NCBI GenBank assembly: GCA_963743705.1
Contig: CAVUQS010000021.1
Span: 186,001-250,000 of the forward strand
Direction of reading: 5' to 3'
Source of the DNA: PALSA-243 sp963743705
GTDB lineage: Bacteria; Acidobacteriota; Terriglobia; Bryobacterales; Bryobacteraceae
DNA length: 64,000 nucleotides
The notes under the pieces were generated by a model. That model had not been told where the DNA came from. It was given only the letters and a program-made list of their open reading frames with translations, and ran no database searches. Both the position numbers and the translations under genes were made by a program. Positions 43,596-53,107 of the stretch are shown here, piece by piece; the stretch's first letter is position 1, and each line of letters begins with the position of its first letter.

Positions 43596-44756
43596 TTATC
43601 GGCCTTCTGTTACCATTTTGGCGGCTTCGTTCGCCGCCGCCCCGTGCTTCGCCGGCGCTTCAGCAACGCCATCGAAGCCATACAGGCGATAGAGCGCGCG
43701 GCGCACGTTCTTCCAATCGTATTGTTGGCATTGCTTCAACGCCTCGGCTTTGAGACCTGCCGCGAATGCGGGAGCAGACAGGACGCGAAGCGCGCCGTTG
43801 CCCAAAGCCTGCCAATCGCCCACCTTCACCAGGACCGCGCTGACGTTGTTCTCAAAGATATAGGGGATGCCGCCGACGGCGGTCGAGATCACGACCAAAC
43901 CCGCCGCCGCCGCTTCCACCAGGGAACCGGGGAAATTATCCGCGTGAGAACCGTTCAACAGGATGTCGCACCGATCGTAAATTTGAGGCAATTTTTCCTG
44001 CGGGACGTAGCCCAGAAACTCAACGTTGTTCAAGTTCAAAGTCTCAACCAGCCGGCGCAGGTTGCCCTCCTGATCCCCGGTGCCCACGACTTTTAGAGAA
44101 GCTTCGGGATAAAGCGCCTGCACCATGCCGAACGCGCGAATGACCGACTCGATGTCGTAGAGCTTGAGCAGGTGGCGCGTCACGATCAGCCTGGGCTGCA
44201 TCGGATTGCGTTCCCGATAGGAGAAGCGGTCGAAATTGACGATGTTGGGGACGATCTGTACCGGCACGCCAACCCGTTTGCCGATGACATCCACCAGGAA
44301 TTGCGACGGCGCCGTCACGACATGCGCCATGCGAAAGAAAGGCCTCAGAATGAAGGCCGTGTCGCGCAGGAAATCGTCGGCTTGGCCGCCGCGGTAATTG
44401 AGAATCACGCGCTTGCCGCGAAGGCGCGCGATGACGATCACGGGGCAGACCACTACGAAAAAATAGAGCCAGGAGCACGCCAGGATATGCACGATCTGGG
44501 CGCGAGCTGCCATGCGCCACATCTGAATGCAGAGGTTCATCGAGCGCAGGAACGGGCGCAGGCCGCGCAACCGATCGAGAAAGGCGAGGCGCTTTGGAAA
44601 CGGCAGGTTGGACGGGAGGTAATCGGTGTAGATTCCCTCGGCCGTCATCAAATCCTGCATCAGCTTGCCTTGGATCGCCATTCCGCCATAGGGCGGAACC
44701 TTGGGGCCAACCAGGAGTACGGAACGCTGCGCCGCGCCACTTTCGTTCTGCGTCAT
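43596..44756 (-). CDS. Family 4 glycosyltransferase
   Basis: A 386-residue GT-B enzyme. Seen: the N-terminal glycine-rich VPPYGGMAIQGKLMQ, the middle hydrophobic segment typical of membrane association (IVHILACSWLYFFVVVCPV), and the GT4 nucleotide-sugar block with NGSHADNFPGSLVEAAAAG followed by VISTAVGGIPY. ATG 44756 overlaps the aminotransferase stop as ATGA; the longer open frame to 44894 only shadows that gene. It probably adds a residue to the lipid-linked repeat unit of the exopolysaccharide. Donor and acceptor are unknown. Confidence 0.9.
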   Translation of the reverse strand: MTQNESGAAQRSVLLVGPKVPPYGGMAIQGKLMQDLMTAEGIYTDYLPSNLPFPKRLAFLDRLRGLRPFLRSMNLCIQMWRMAARAQIVHILACSWLYFFVVVCPVIVIARLRGKRVILNYRGGQADDFLRDTAFILRPFFRMAHVVTAPSQFLVDVIGKRVGVPVQIVPNIVNFDRFSYRERNPMQPRLIVTRHLLKLYDIESVIRAFGMVQALYPEASLKVVGTGDQEGNLRRLVETLNLNNVEFLGYVPQEKLPQIYDRCDILLNGSHADNFPGSLVEAAAAGLVVISTAVGGIPYIFENNVSAVLVKVGDWQALGNGALRVLSAPAFAAGLKAEALKQCQQYDWKNVRRALYRLYGFDGVAEAPAKHGAAANEAAKMVTEGR

Positions 44757-46195
44757 ACCTTCCCCAATACCGCCTTCACTACCTCGCCGCCTTTTTTCAG
44801 GAGCGCCTCCGGCGACGATCGCCAGAGTTGGCTTACCACGCGCTGGAAAGGATGCTGCTCCAGGAGCCGCCGGGTCTGCGCATTGGCCGGCCAATTTTGT
44901 TTCGGGTCGGCCTTCTCCTGCAGATCTTTGAGCGATGCCTCGATGGCTTCAATGGCGAAATCGATCTCCGCCCGCGTGATGATGAGCGGCGGAATGATGC
45001 GGATGTTGTAGTTGCCGTAACCGTAGGTGAGATGGACCCCACGGCGGCGGCATCCATACATGAATGAAGTAGCAGCCATGCCAACGTCGCGGCCGTCCAT
45101 GAGAAGATCGAAGCCGATCATGAGACCCTGACCGCGCACGTTGCCGATAATCGGTCGCCTCGTTGCGAGATCGCGCAAACGGTCCATGAAATAGTTTCCG
45201 CTGTCGGCGGCGCGATCCACCAGGCCTTCTTCGCGAACGATATCGATCACCGCGTGAACCGCGGCGGCGGGTACCGGGTCGGACTGATGACTGGAGAGAT
45301 TCCAGAGGCCATCGCCGGTCACCTTGTCGGCGATAGCGGCGGTCGCGGTGACCGCGGCTACCGGGAAGCCATTGCCGACCGATTTCGAAAGCGACAGGAT
45401 GTCGGGCTCGGCGTCATGATGCTCGATCGCGAACCATTTGCCGGTGCGGCCGAAGCCGGTCTGCGCTTCGTCGACGATGAAGAGCGCCCCGTGCGCATGG
45501 GCCATGGCTCGCAGGGTCTTGAAATAGCCGGGCGGAGGAACCAGCATGCCGCCCGCCGATAGCACAGGCTCGACAATGACGGCGGCGATATTGGTCCAGT
45601 CGCCGACCCAATCGGCGAAGGAATTCAAGCAGGGGAACGGGCACGCGGCCTTGTTGGCGCCGGTGAAGCAGGCCTCGCACTCCTTCGTGATGGGCAGTTT
45701 GAAGCTCTCGGGTACAGTCGGAAGCGAGTCGCGATGCGAGGACAAGCTGGAGCAGCTCTTGGTCGCGAGCGACGTTCCGTAGTAGCCGCGGGAAAGTCCA
45801 AGGATGCCGGTGCGGCCGGTGTAGGCCTTGGCGAGCCGGAAAGCGAATTCGTTAGCTTCGGTGCCGGTGGAAAGGAAGATCGTCTTCTTGACGTTTCCCG
45901 GCGCTACCTGCGCAAGTTCATATGATGCCTGCATCACGGCAGGTGAGAGGAATTGGGTGCCGGTGTGCAGCAGCGTTTCAGTCTGCTTACGCACGCGCTC
46001 GACGAACTTCGGGTGATTGTGCCCCAGCACGCAGCAAAACATCCCCGACGCGAGATCGAGCAACTCGTTGCCGTCGGCGTCGCGCACCTTGCAGCCTTGC
46101 GCTCCAACGAGCACCTGGTCGGCATACGGCATGGCCATCAGCACGTAGTCGCCGTACCGTTGCCAAAGATCCAGGCTGGTCTGGTTTGTCTTCAT
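44753..46195 (-). CDS. Class III PLP-dependent aminotransferase
   Basis: A 480-residue aminotransferase. Seen: GTEANEFAFRLA, the PLP-ring Asp242 in LFIVDEAQTGFGRTGKW and the Schiff-base Lys271 in LSLSKSVGNGFP. Residues 173-189 contain Cys173, Cys176, Cys185 and Cys189 in a short insertion, like the cysteine-containing loops of dialkylglycine-decarboxylase-type members. The substrate could be an omega-amino acid or a keto intermediate used to decorate the polysaccharide. It is intact, unlike the five genes upstream, and starts 24 bases after the reconstructed stop of the repeat protein. Confidence 0.9.
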   Translation of the reverse strand: MKTNQTSLDLWQRYGDYVLMAMPYADQVLVGAQGCKVRDADGNELLDLASGMFCCVLGHNHPKFVERVRKQTETLLHTGTQFLSPAVMQASYELAQVAPGNVKKTIFLSTGTEANEFAFRLAKAYTGRTGILGLSRGYYGTSLATKSCSSLSSHRDSLPTVPESFKLPITKECEACFTGANKAACPFPCLNSFADWVGDWTNIAAVIVEPVLSAGGMLVPPPGYFKTLRAMAHAHGALFIVDEAQTGFGRTGKWFAIEHHDAEPDILSLSKSVGNGFPVAAVTATAAIADKVTGDGLWNLSSHQSDPVPAAAVHAVIDIVREEGLVDRAADSGNYFMDRLRDLATRRPIIGNVRGQGLMIGFDLLMDGRDVGMAATSFMYGCRRRGVHLTYGYGNYNIRIIPPLIITRAEIDFAIEAIEASLKDLQEKADPKQNWPANAQTRRLLEQHPFQRVVSQLWRSSPEALLKKGGEVVKAVLGKV

Positions 46196-46219
46196 TCGAT
46201 TCCGTAGCGATTGCGGAAG

Positions 46220-47370
46220 TTATTTCCGCAATGCCGATTTCTCCTGTACTTTGAGTTCTGCGGGCGCTGTGGGAGTCGTCGTCCAGCCGGCGGCGGGCAA
46301 ATTTGAGGCTCTGCGTAACCTCATCCCGGTAAGTGATATAAATCATGTCGTTTGCGATATTGAGAGAACTGGTGTAGCCGCAGAAATTTCGCTCGATGAT
46401 TTCGGCGACCCATCGGTCGCACTTGTTGATGAGCGACCTTCAGCAGACCAAGGCCCGCATCGTAATAGCTGATGTAAGGATTATCGTTCTTATCGAGGGC
46501 AATCCCGTTGCGGTCGGGATACCCGTACTCAACCACTCTATCAACCGGCTGCAAGATCCACTTTCCATCCCGCCTGGTTGCGTACTTAATGAGCTTCAGG
46601 GGTACGTCGAGATAAGCGATATGAGGTTGGTCGTGTTTGTCCAATACGATCGATTCGGAGAACGTTCCGTGAGGCTGGTTCCGGCCCTCAAGAACGTCGA
46701 TATCCCACGAAGTCCCGTTCCAGCGCGCATAGCGCATCCCGGCATTTTCATCCCTTACGTTGGCGTAGGCGACTTGGGGAAAGCCTTTCGAGTCCATCGC
46801 CAAAGAATTAAACTTCCCGCTGCCGAGCGCGCTATCGATGGTGCGCACTTGCCAATAAGTTCCGTTAAAGGCAGCCTCGCGCAGAGCCAACCGGTAGTCT
46901 TCGCCAGTGCCCCAGTATTCGTAATAACTGATCCTCGGGTTCTCATCCTTATCAAGTCCAATGGACGTGTAATAGTCGATCATTTTGGCGTTAATCCGGA
47001 TCGGTATCTTCTCCCAAGCCGTGCCGTTCCAGTGGGCATACTTCAGCTTGCCTGCGCCATAATCGAGGTACGAAATGTGAGGGTGGTCCTTGGAATCCAA
47101 GACGAGCGAACAGAAACCAGAGGCGGTGTCGAGCGTATCCGCAAACCACCGATCCGAAATGTGGTCCCAAAATGCGTAGCGCAGCGAGTGGTTGACTTGA
47201 TCCACATAGCTCACATGAGCATTGCCGTGGCTATCGATGCGCAGCGACGAAAAGCCACCGGCGACGGTTGAATCGGCGACCTCGATGGTCCATGTACCGG
47301 CGGCCGCGGTCGCACAAGACAATGCACAGATCGCGACGAGTTTACGTAGGCGGTTAGTTCTTGCACTCAT
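46220..47370 (-). pseudogene. Frameshifted exported repeat (propeller-like) protein
   Basis: A signal peptide (LRKLVAICALSCATAAA) is followed by at least six repeats of about 50 residues built around pairs such as HISYLDYGAGKLKYAHWNGT and RISYYEYWGTGEDYRLALRE, suggesting a beta-propeller. As written, the frame ends out of phase at 46321. Two one-base corrections restore it: the AA in CAACAAG at about 46422-46428, and the CCC in GCCCGCC at about 46290. The product then continues DRWVAEII, MIYITYRDEVTQSLKFA and AGWTTTPTAP to a TAA at 46220-46222, 382 residues in all. ATG 47370 begins the signal peptide. The function is unknown; surface polysaccharide binding is a guess. Confidence 0.75.
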
Positions 47371-48633
47371 ACGGCAACTCTCTTTTGCTTGAAGTCCGGC
47401 TGGCGCTCCGAGCGCGGAAATATCGGCCGACACTACTCAGTGTATCCGGCACGAAGCATGTCGCGAAAAATCCGATTGCAGGAAGAGGATCGCTCAACAA
47501 CCACATTGCGTAGACCCTTCGGCCGCGCGCCATCTTCAGCAGGCGGAAGAAATCTCCCGTCGCGCTTCCATAACGAACGCAGCAGACTCCAGACGAACAC
47601 GTCTTCGGCGATCCAACGCTCGCCTGCGGTCTGTTGCCGCAATGGCGGCTGCGGCTGGTCGGTCAGGTCGCAATAAGCAATATGGATCAGATCGACGCCG
47701 CATGCGTTACCCAGGCTGTGCTGATCCCACGGTCGGGGATTGATCTCGATCAGCTTGTACTCGCCCGTGAGGCCGTCATACTTAAATTCGACCTCGGCGA
47801 TTCCACTAAATCCGATCTTTTCGAGGAGACCGGCGGCGGTCTTCAGCAAATCAGGACGCAGCACCGTCTGCACCATGCAACCGGTGCCGAAGCCTTCCGG
47901 AACCTGAATCAGCTTCTGCGCAGTAAAACCGGCTACAAATTTTCCTTGCCGGTTCAGATAGCAGGCGGCAATCCAGAGGCACTCATCGCCGCCAGGGATC
48001 ATTTCTTGAATCAACACACGGCTCTCGGCGCGGGAAATGTTGTCGTACTCGGCGATTAGCTCCTCGAGCGACGAGACTCCAATGGCCTTCCGCCCGCCAA
48101 CCAGGCGCCAATTTCCCTCCTTGCGCCAATGGTGAGCCGCGACCGGCTTCATCACGCATGGGAACCGATACTCGACCGCAGCCGCCAGCAATTCAGGCTT
48201 CGAATGAACGTTCCAGGAGCGCGGGCTGGGGACGCCGGCGGCCGTAGCCGCGCGCGTCGTTTCCCATTTGTCGAGCGACGCTTGGAGCGCGGCTTCTCCC
48301 GGTAAAACCAGCGCGAAGAACGGCTCCAAGCTGCTCCCGATGCTGCGCCAGAAACAACACGTCGTGATCGCGGGTAGGGAATATTACGCCGCGCGCCGCC
48401 GATTTTCTTCCTAATTCCAACAGAAATTGAAGCAATTCCTGCGGTTGTTCTCGTGAATCCGGCGCACTGAGCACTTTGGCGTAGCGCGTGAAGTTCCCGG
48501 AGGCTTCGCGATGGGCTTTCAGCCCGATCACCGGTATTCCCCTCCGCCCCAAGCTCCGCGCTATGCCCAAACCCGTATGAAACAGGTTCATCACGATGGC
48601 TGCCGGACGCTCGGCCTGTACCCGTTTTTCCAT
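47354..48633 (-). pseudogene. Frameshifted ATP-grasp carboxylate-amine ligase-like gene
   Basis: The N-terminal part (MEKRVQAERPAAIVMNLF, FPTRDHDVLFLAQHREQ) runs in one frame and the ATP-grasp core (FPCVMKPVAAHHWRKEG, VLIQEMIPGGDECLW, LIEINPRPWDQHSL) in another. Removing one T in CTTGG at about 48328 and one G of GGG at 47556-47558 restores one product of about 425 residues. It ends RGRRVYAMWLLSDPLP plus a tail to a TAA at 47354-47356, overlapping the next start. The EINPR motif (Mg ligands) and the Lys of VMKP are intact. The family ligates a carboxylate to an amine, which would fit amino-acid decoration of the polysaccharide (inference). Confidence 0.78.
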
Positions 48634-48638
48634 TCGGC

Positions 48639-49401
48639 TTACTTCTTGCCTGCCAAAGCGTCGACGCGCTGGCTGTAGTTCTTCATATAAATCATTACTG
48701 CCTTGCACACATCCACCGGTGAGCTGCGGGGCGCTTTGTATAGCGGCTTATGATAAATCGCCTTTAAGTCGTCAACCGTCAGGCTCGATCCCAAATAGCT
48801 ATTTAACTTACTGACGGCCTCCGCCGGAGTCAGGATCAGCTCTTCATAGCCGATCTGGAGATGCGGTAGCTTATTCTCTTGCAGAAAATCGGTCGCGGAA
48901 TCCTTCACGCGCTGCTCGTACGCCCGCGAATCGCGATAGCTGCGGATCTGCCGCCGCAACGTCGCCGACACCCAGCATTGCAGATATCCGCGAGTTAAGA
49001 CGATGAAACTGCACTGATTGAGATCGAGCAGGTTCTGCCAGAAACGGATGGTGAGCCACAGCCGCGGATCCTTCCAAATCCAGGGTGCGTGCCTGTTGCA
49101 CGTCGCTAGGAACTCCCTGTAAGGCGTGTCATCGATGCTTCCGTAGAGGGATCCAATACGATCCATTGCGTCCGACGAGAATTCCGTCAGGTAATTTCCG
49201 GTGTAATTGGCTTGGCGGAATGAGCGACAGGTTTAACTCGATCAGCCGTTTGTTTTCGTACGTGTCGTAATCTTCCTTCTTGTGCGTGTCGCCAGTCCAA
49301 AATCCCCCGCGCGAGATCAACCCGCTCAAAACAGAACTTCCCGTCAGACCAGAAGTCAGGATGATGACATTGCGTTTCATGTTCGGCATTACCTTGTCCA
49401 T
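48639..49401 (-). pseudogene. Frameshifted sulfotransferase-like gene
   Basis: The N-terminus MKRNVIILTSGLTGSSVL resembles the 5'-phosphosulfate (PSB) loop of sulfotransferases and is followed by GGFWTGDTHKKEDYDTYEN. The C-terminal part in another frame has APWIWKDPRLWLTIRFW, FIVLTRGYLQCWVSATLR (the 3'-phosphate binding RG-S-like region) and LQIGYEELI. Removing one C of AACCTGT at 49230-49231 joins them (ELN to CRSFRQANYTG) into about 253 residues. It probably transfers sulfate from PAPS to the exopolysaccharide; cysDN lies at the end of the locus. The start may instead be the internal ATG at 49380. Confidence 0.75.
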
Positions 49402-49407
49402 CGCTAT

Positions 49408-50954
49408 CTAGCTGGCCTCCCGTCCCAATCGCAGACCAATAAACTTCGACACACTGCCCATCGCGCGGTGAGCGCCCGATGCCAGGGTTTCGGTTTCGGC
49501 TGGCGATAAAAGACGCGATTTCCATAGCAGCACCGGGAATGCGGCCAGAACGGCCGCCTTTCATTGCGAGCGCTAGGCCCACCGAGGCTGGCGTAAATAC
49601 GCGGCACAGAATATAGACCGACAATCCCCAAGACAACGCCAACGGTCACGCGGCCGATACCCAACGAAAGCGGCAGCACGGCTTCCGAACGCCAATAGCT
49701 TGCCACAGCTAGGGCGGCAAAGCTCAGCGCCGTGGCCCACGCCGCGCCCATCATCCCAAATTTTCCGACCAGTACATAGTTCAACGCCAGGTTCAAGACA
49801 GCCGCGCCCGCGCCGACGGCGCCGACGTGGCCGGTCTTGTCAGTCAGGAACATGCCGACCTGGGCATAATACCCAATGCCGTAAAGAATATACGCCAGCG
49901 CCACCACGGGAATAACTTCTTCCCCGCCGGCAAACCGGGGGTCAACCATAAATCGCATGATTTCCGGGCTAAGGAGAGCCAGCGCCAATCCCGCATAAAT
50001 TAGTAATAAGGCGAACATGACAAACATCTGGCCGAAAATTTCGCGATGATTTTCCCTCTTATGGATAATATACATCCTCGATTGCCACATAACATAAAAC
50101 GGCTGTACTAGGAGATAGTTCAACATGAATCCGAACTTATATCCGACCGCATATATTCCGACGACATCGAGGGACCGCAGGTGCTGGAGAAAGAAACGAT
50201 CAGAAAAATTGAGGGCAAACGCAGCCATGTTGGCGAAAATTAAGGGAAACCCAAACGCCAGCATCGCATTCAGCAGCGGGCGGCTGAATCGCATGGGGAT
50301 CTGCCTCAACATCCAGATTGAGAGCAGGATCAACTGGAGCCCGGCCACAATCAACGAACTTAGTAGAATCCCGATCAATCCGCTCTTTAGGACCGTCAGG
50401 AACACAATATTCAGAGCCAACACCAGCGCCAAGCCAATGGAGTCGAGGGCCACGAATGCGCCGGAGGCTTCGCGCGCCCGCAGGTAAGTGCGCGGTACAT
50501 TGAGAATGTAACCAATGATAAACGACGAAAAAGAAATCAACAGATAACGGGATGGCGTGTCTTTCCCAATGATGAGCGTCGACGCCGGCGCGACAAATCC
50601 TAACAATAGGGCATAGGCCGCGACGCCGGTGACCACAACGAATAGGAACGCGGTGCTTACTGTGGTCCGGCGTTTCTCGTCCGTATCCGCGCGGGCATAG
50701 CAGCGAAGCAGGGCCGCGATCATACCCATGCCGAGAAACATGCCGAAAAGCGACATGCTCAGGTCCAGAATTTCGAGGACCCCGTAGTCCTTGGGCGACA
50801 GGTAGTGCGTATAGAACGGAACCATCAGAAAGCCGATGGCCTTAGTCGCAACATTGCCGAGACCGTAAACCAGGCTATGGCGGACAGCGGTTTGAATTTC
50901 GCCCAGAACATTTTCCGGCGGTAGAGCGGGCGTCACTGCGGCGGCTTCACTCAT
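49408..50954 (-). pseudogene. Frameshifted Wzx-like polysaccharide flippase
   Basis: A MATE/PST-type flippase with 12-14 predicted helices. It is intact through about residue 460 (start ENVLGEIQTAVRHSLVYGLGN; LSPKDYGVLEILDLSMSLF). The C-terminus then leaves frame. Removing one C of GGGCCTAG (49576-49577) and one A of GAAAGG (49559-49561) gives LALAM, KAAVLAAFPVLLWKSRLL and a natural end GLRLGREAS at a TAG at 49408-49410, 514 residues. As written, the frame reads out of phase to 49404. It would flip the lipid-linked repeat unit. ATG 50954 overlaps the ligase stop as ATGA. Confidence 0.82.
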
Positions 50955-52257
50955 GCGTACTGCACCTCCACAATGGTCTCTTCGAAGGGAACCGAAGGGC
51001 CTTCCAATCGCCAGGCGTGGTTTAGAATCGCGGTACAGGCCACCAGCAGGAAGTAATAATCGAAATAGGCGCGTCCCAGAAAAGCTCCAGAGACCATGAA
51101 ACCAATAAGACCCATTTGGAGCATCATGGCGTATCCGGAAGCTCGTTTATCCTGCCAAAGCAACGCCTGTCTGCGCACGCCTCCCAGGGTAAAAAACAGA
51201 AACCAGGAGGCTCAGATACAAAAACAGTCCGGGGAAACCATGCTCCGCCAACACGCCAAAGTACATGCTGTGGGGCCCATGAACGTCTTTGGGGTTAGGC
51301 GCATAGCGATAGAACAGAGTAGGGGTAAACGCTTCAAATCCCCCGCCGGTTACTGGATAATCCTTCGCTAACCGCCAGCAATATGTCCACGCATTGATAC
51401 GGGACGTCGCGGAATCATCCATCAGGGCCCCTCTTTCCCAAAATCCATGCGCTCCTGCCATTTTTCCGGAGTTAGGAACACCGCGAAAACTCCTGCCAGG
51501 ACCAGGACTGGAACTAAGAGTACTCGTTGCGGAAGACGAATAATCATCAGAAAAGGACTACTGACATACCGATCAGGGCGCCACTCGAATAAGTAAAGAA
51601 GAATGGCTGGAATGGTAGCCAGAAATGTAATGGCCATTATGCGCCGGACCGTCCGGTTCGGATCGACCCTTGCAAGGACAAAGAACACGGGCAAAGTCAT
51701 ATTCAAAGCAAGCCCGAAATCGTTGTTGTCCGCCAGCATGGATCCCGGGGGACCATACAACCGGAAAGAGCCCGCGGTGATGACCATGAAGGGAACGGCT
51801 TTTAAGACAAGAATCGCAAAGCATCCGCACATGACCAACACAGGAAATGCGGAAGCGTTCCCAGGTATCGACGACGACGACCGTAACCACCGTCATCAGC
51901 AGAATCTTGGAGACCATGCGCCACAGGTACCAGGTGTCGTCGGCGAAGTGTACAAACTCAGGCTCATGGGAATTATTGAGGGACGTAAACGTAAACCACT
52001 CCCCACAAAACGACCAAAAGAACGACTTCCCTGTTAAAAATGCGATTCCATCCGCGAGTGAAGAAGAAAAGGCCCGCCAGGGTGGCGATCGCCACCGCCT
52101 CCGCCCACGGGTACTCATACCTCGCGCTCCAGATGAAGGCGTGTGGGTTGAGCAGCGAGACGACCGTCCACATCAGCACGCCCCAAAACGGCCGAAAGAA
52201 GCACGCCGGCAGGCACGCGCAAAACACGATGATGAATATGGCGTCGCGGATAGGCAC
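50951..52257 (-). pseudogene. Multiply frameshifted O-glycosylation ligase/O-antigen polymerase-like gene
   Basis: The pieces match the exosortase-A-associated O-glycosylation ligase family in order. They are an N-terminus with RPFWGVLMWTVVSLLNPHAF, then WFTFTSLNN, RLYGPPGSMLADNN, ILLTYSSGALIGMS, TPEKWQERM, MDDSATSRINAW, GGGFEAFTP, RYAPNPKDVHGPHSMYF and ASGYAMMLQM. Six single-base corrections rebuild about 434 residues: GGGG at 52001-52004, AAA/GG at 51843-51847, AAA at 51595-51597, AAAA at 51551-51554, GGG at 51425-51427 and AAAAAA at 51191-51196. Catalytic-loop residues survive and no nonsense substitution is needed. The start is GTG 52257. Even its stop keeps an ATGA overlap with the flippase. 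Confidence 0.82.
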
Positions 52258-52274
52258 GGCGATTTTGGCGGTGA

Positions 52275-53078
52275 CTAAGCCCCGGAATGGGCTGTCCCGA
52301 CCTCCTCGCTGCTTCGTTCGCGGCCTCGCCGCATGGCCGAGGCGTCCGCCGGGCGTGCTTCCTTCTCAAAAACGCAAAGGATCGTGCCGCGCAGATTTTC
52401 AAAACACGCAAACGAAGTCAATTTTTCGTACAACATGCCGATCCGAAACAACACCGGCGAAAACATCAGATAAGACGGGTAGTGGTTGATGGCCTTTAGA
52501 ACGCGCTTCGTAAGCCCGGCCTCTCGCATTTGCCGGCCCAGGCTCGAGAGCGAATTGGCGCGGTACAAGGTCGGAAAGACGTCGTCCTCTTGTACCATCG
52601 TCATCTTTGAAACCATCACCCGATGCCAGCGATAGGGCGTCAGGGCGGCGACAATCGAGACGTAGTCAAACTTGTTGGGCGTCGAGAGAACGATCCGTCC
52701 GCCCGGCTTCAACACGCGCTGGAATTCGCGAAATACCGCCAAGGGATTCTGTAGATGCTCCACAACACTGCGTGAAATGATGAGGTCGAAATAGTTGGGG
52801 GGAAAGGGGAGCTTTTCGAGATCGCCGCGGAGGGCGAACGGGGACCGTTGGTTCCGTGTATCCAGCTTTTCTTCCAGGTCGACGCCGATGACCTGCACGT
52901 CGGAAGCAAATTCACGCGAGAATTCGAGGTCGCGCCCGCAGCCCGCATCCAGCAGGCGGCCGCCCGACACCACGTGCTGTTCGATCAACTCTTTATACTG
53001 CCCGCGGCTAAACTTGCGGCCGGCATAGTATTTGTCGAACAGCTTCTCGCATTTTTGCCGGTCCTTTTGCCTAAACAT
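52275..53078 (-). CDS. Class I SAM-dependent methyltransferase of the polysaccharide locus
   Basis: A 267-residue methyltransferase. Seen: GGRLLDAGCGRDLEFSREF (motif I with an atypical Arg-Asp), VIGVDLEEKLD, LEKLPFPPNYFDLIISRSVVEHL and LKPGGRIVLSTPNKFD. The last 28 residues are low in family character, charged, and may be an extended tail. It is the first intact gene upstream of the frameshift cluster. It probably methylates a sugar hydroxyl or carboxylate of the exopolysaccharide; the acceptor is unknown. Confidence 0.88.
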   Translation of the reverse strand: MFRQKDRQKCEKLFDKYYAGRKFSRGQYKELIEQHVVSGGRLLDAGCGRDLEFSREFASDVQVIGVDLEEKLDTRNQRSPFALRGDLEKLPFPPNYFDLIISRSVVEHLQNPLAVFREFQRVLKPGGRIVLSTPNKFDYVSIVAALTPYRWHRVMVSKMTMVQEDDVFPTLYRANSLSSLGRQMREAGLTKRVLKAINHYPSYLMFSPVLFRIGMLYEKLTSFACFENLRGTILCVFEKEARPADASAMRRGRERSSEEVGTAHSGA

Positions 53079-53107
53079 TCAATTCTCCTGGCGCCTCCGC
53101 TTGAGGT

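Noticed and set aside
46220..52257. Programmed frameshifting as the explanation for the broken genes
   Set aside because: The shift sites differ in sequence (C, T, A, G runs of 2-6), go in both directions and occur up to six times per gene; no common slippery heptamer or downstream structure is seen.
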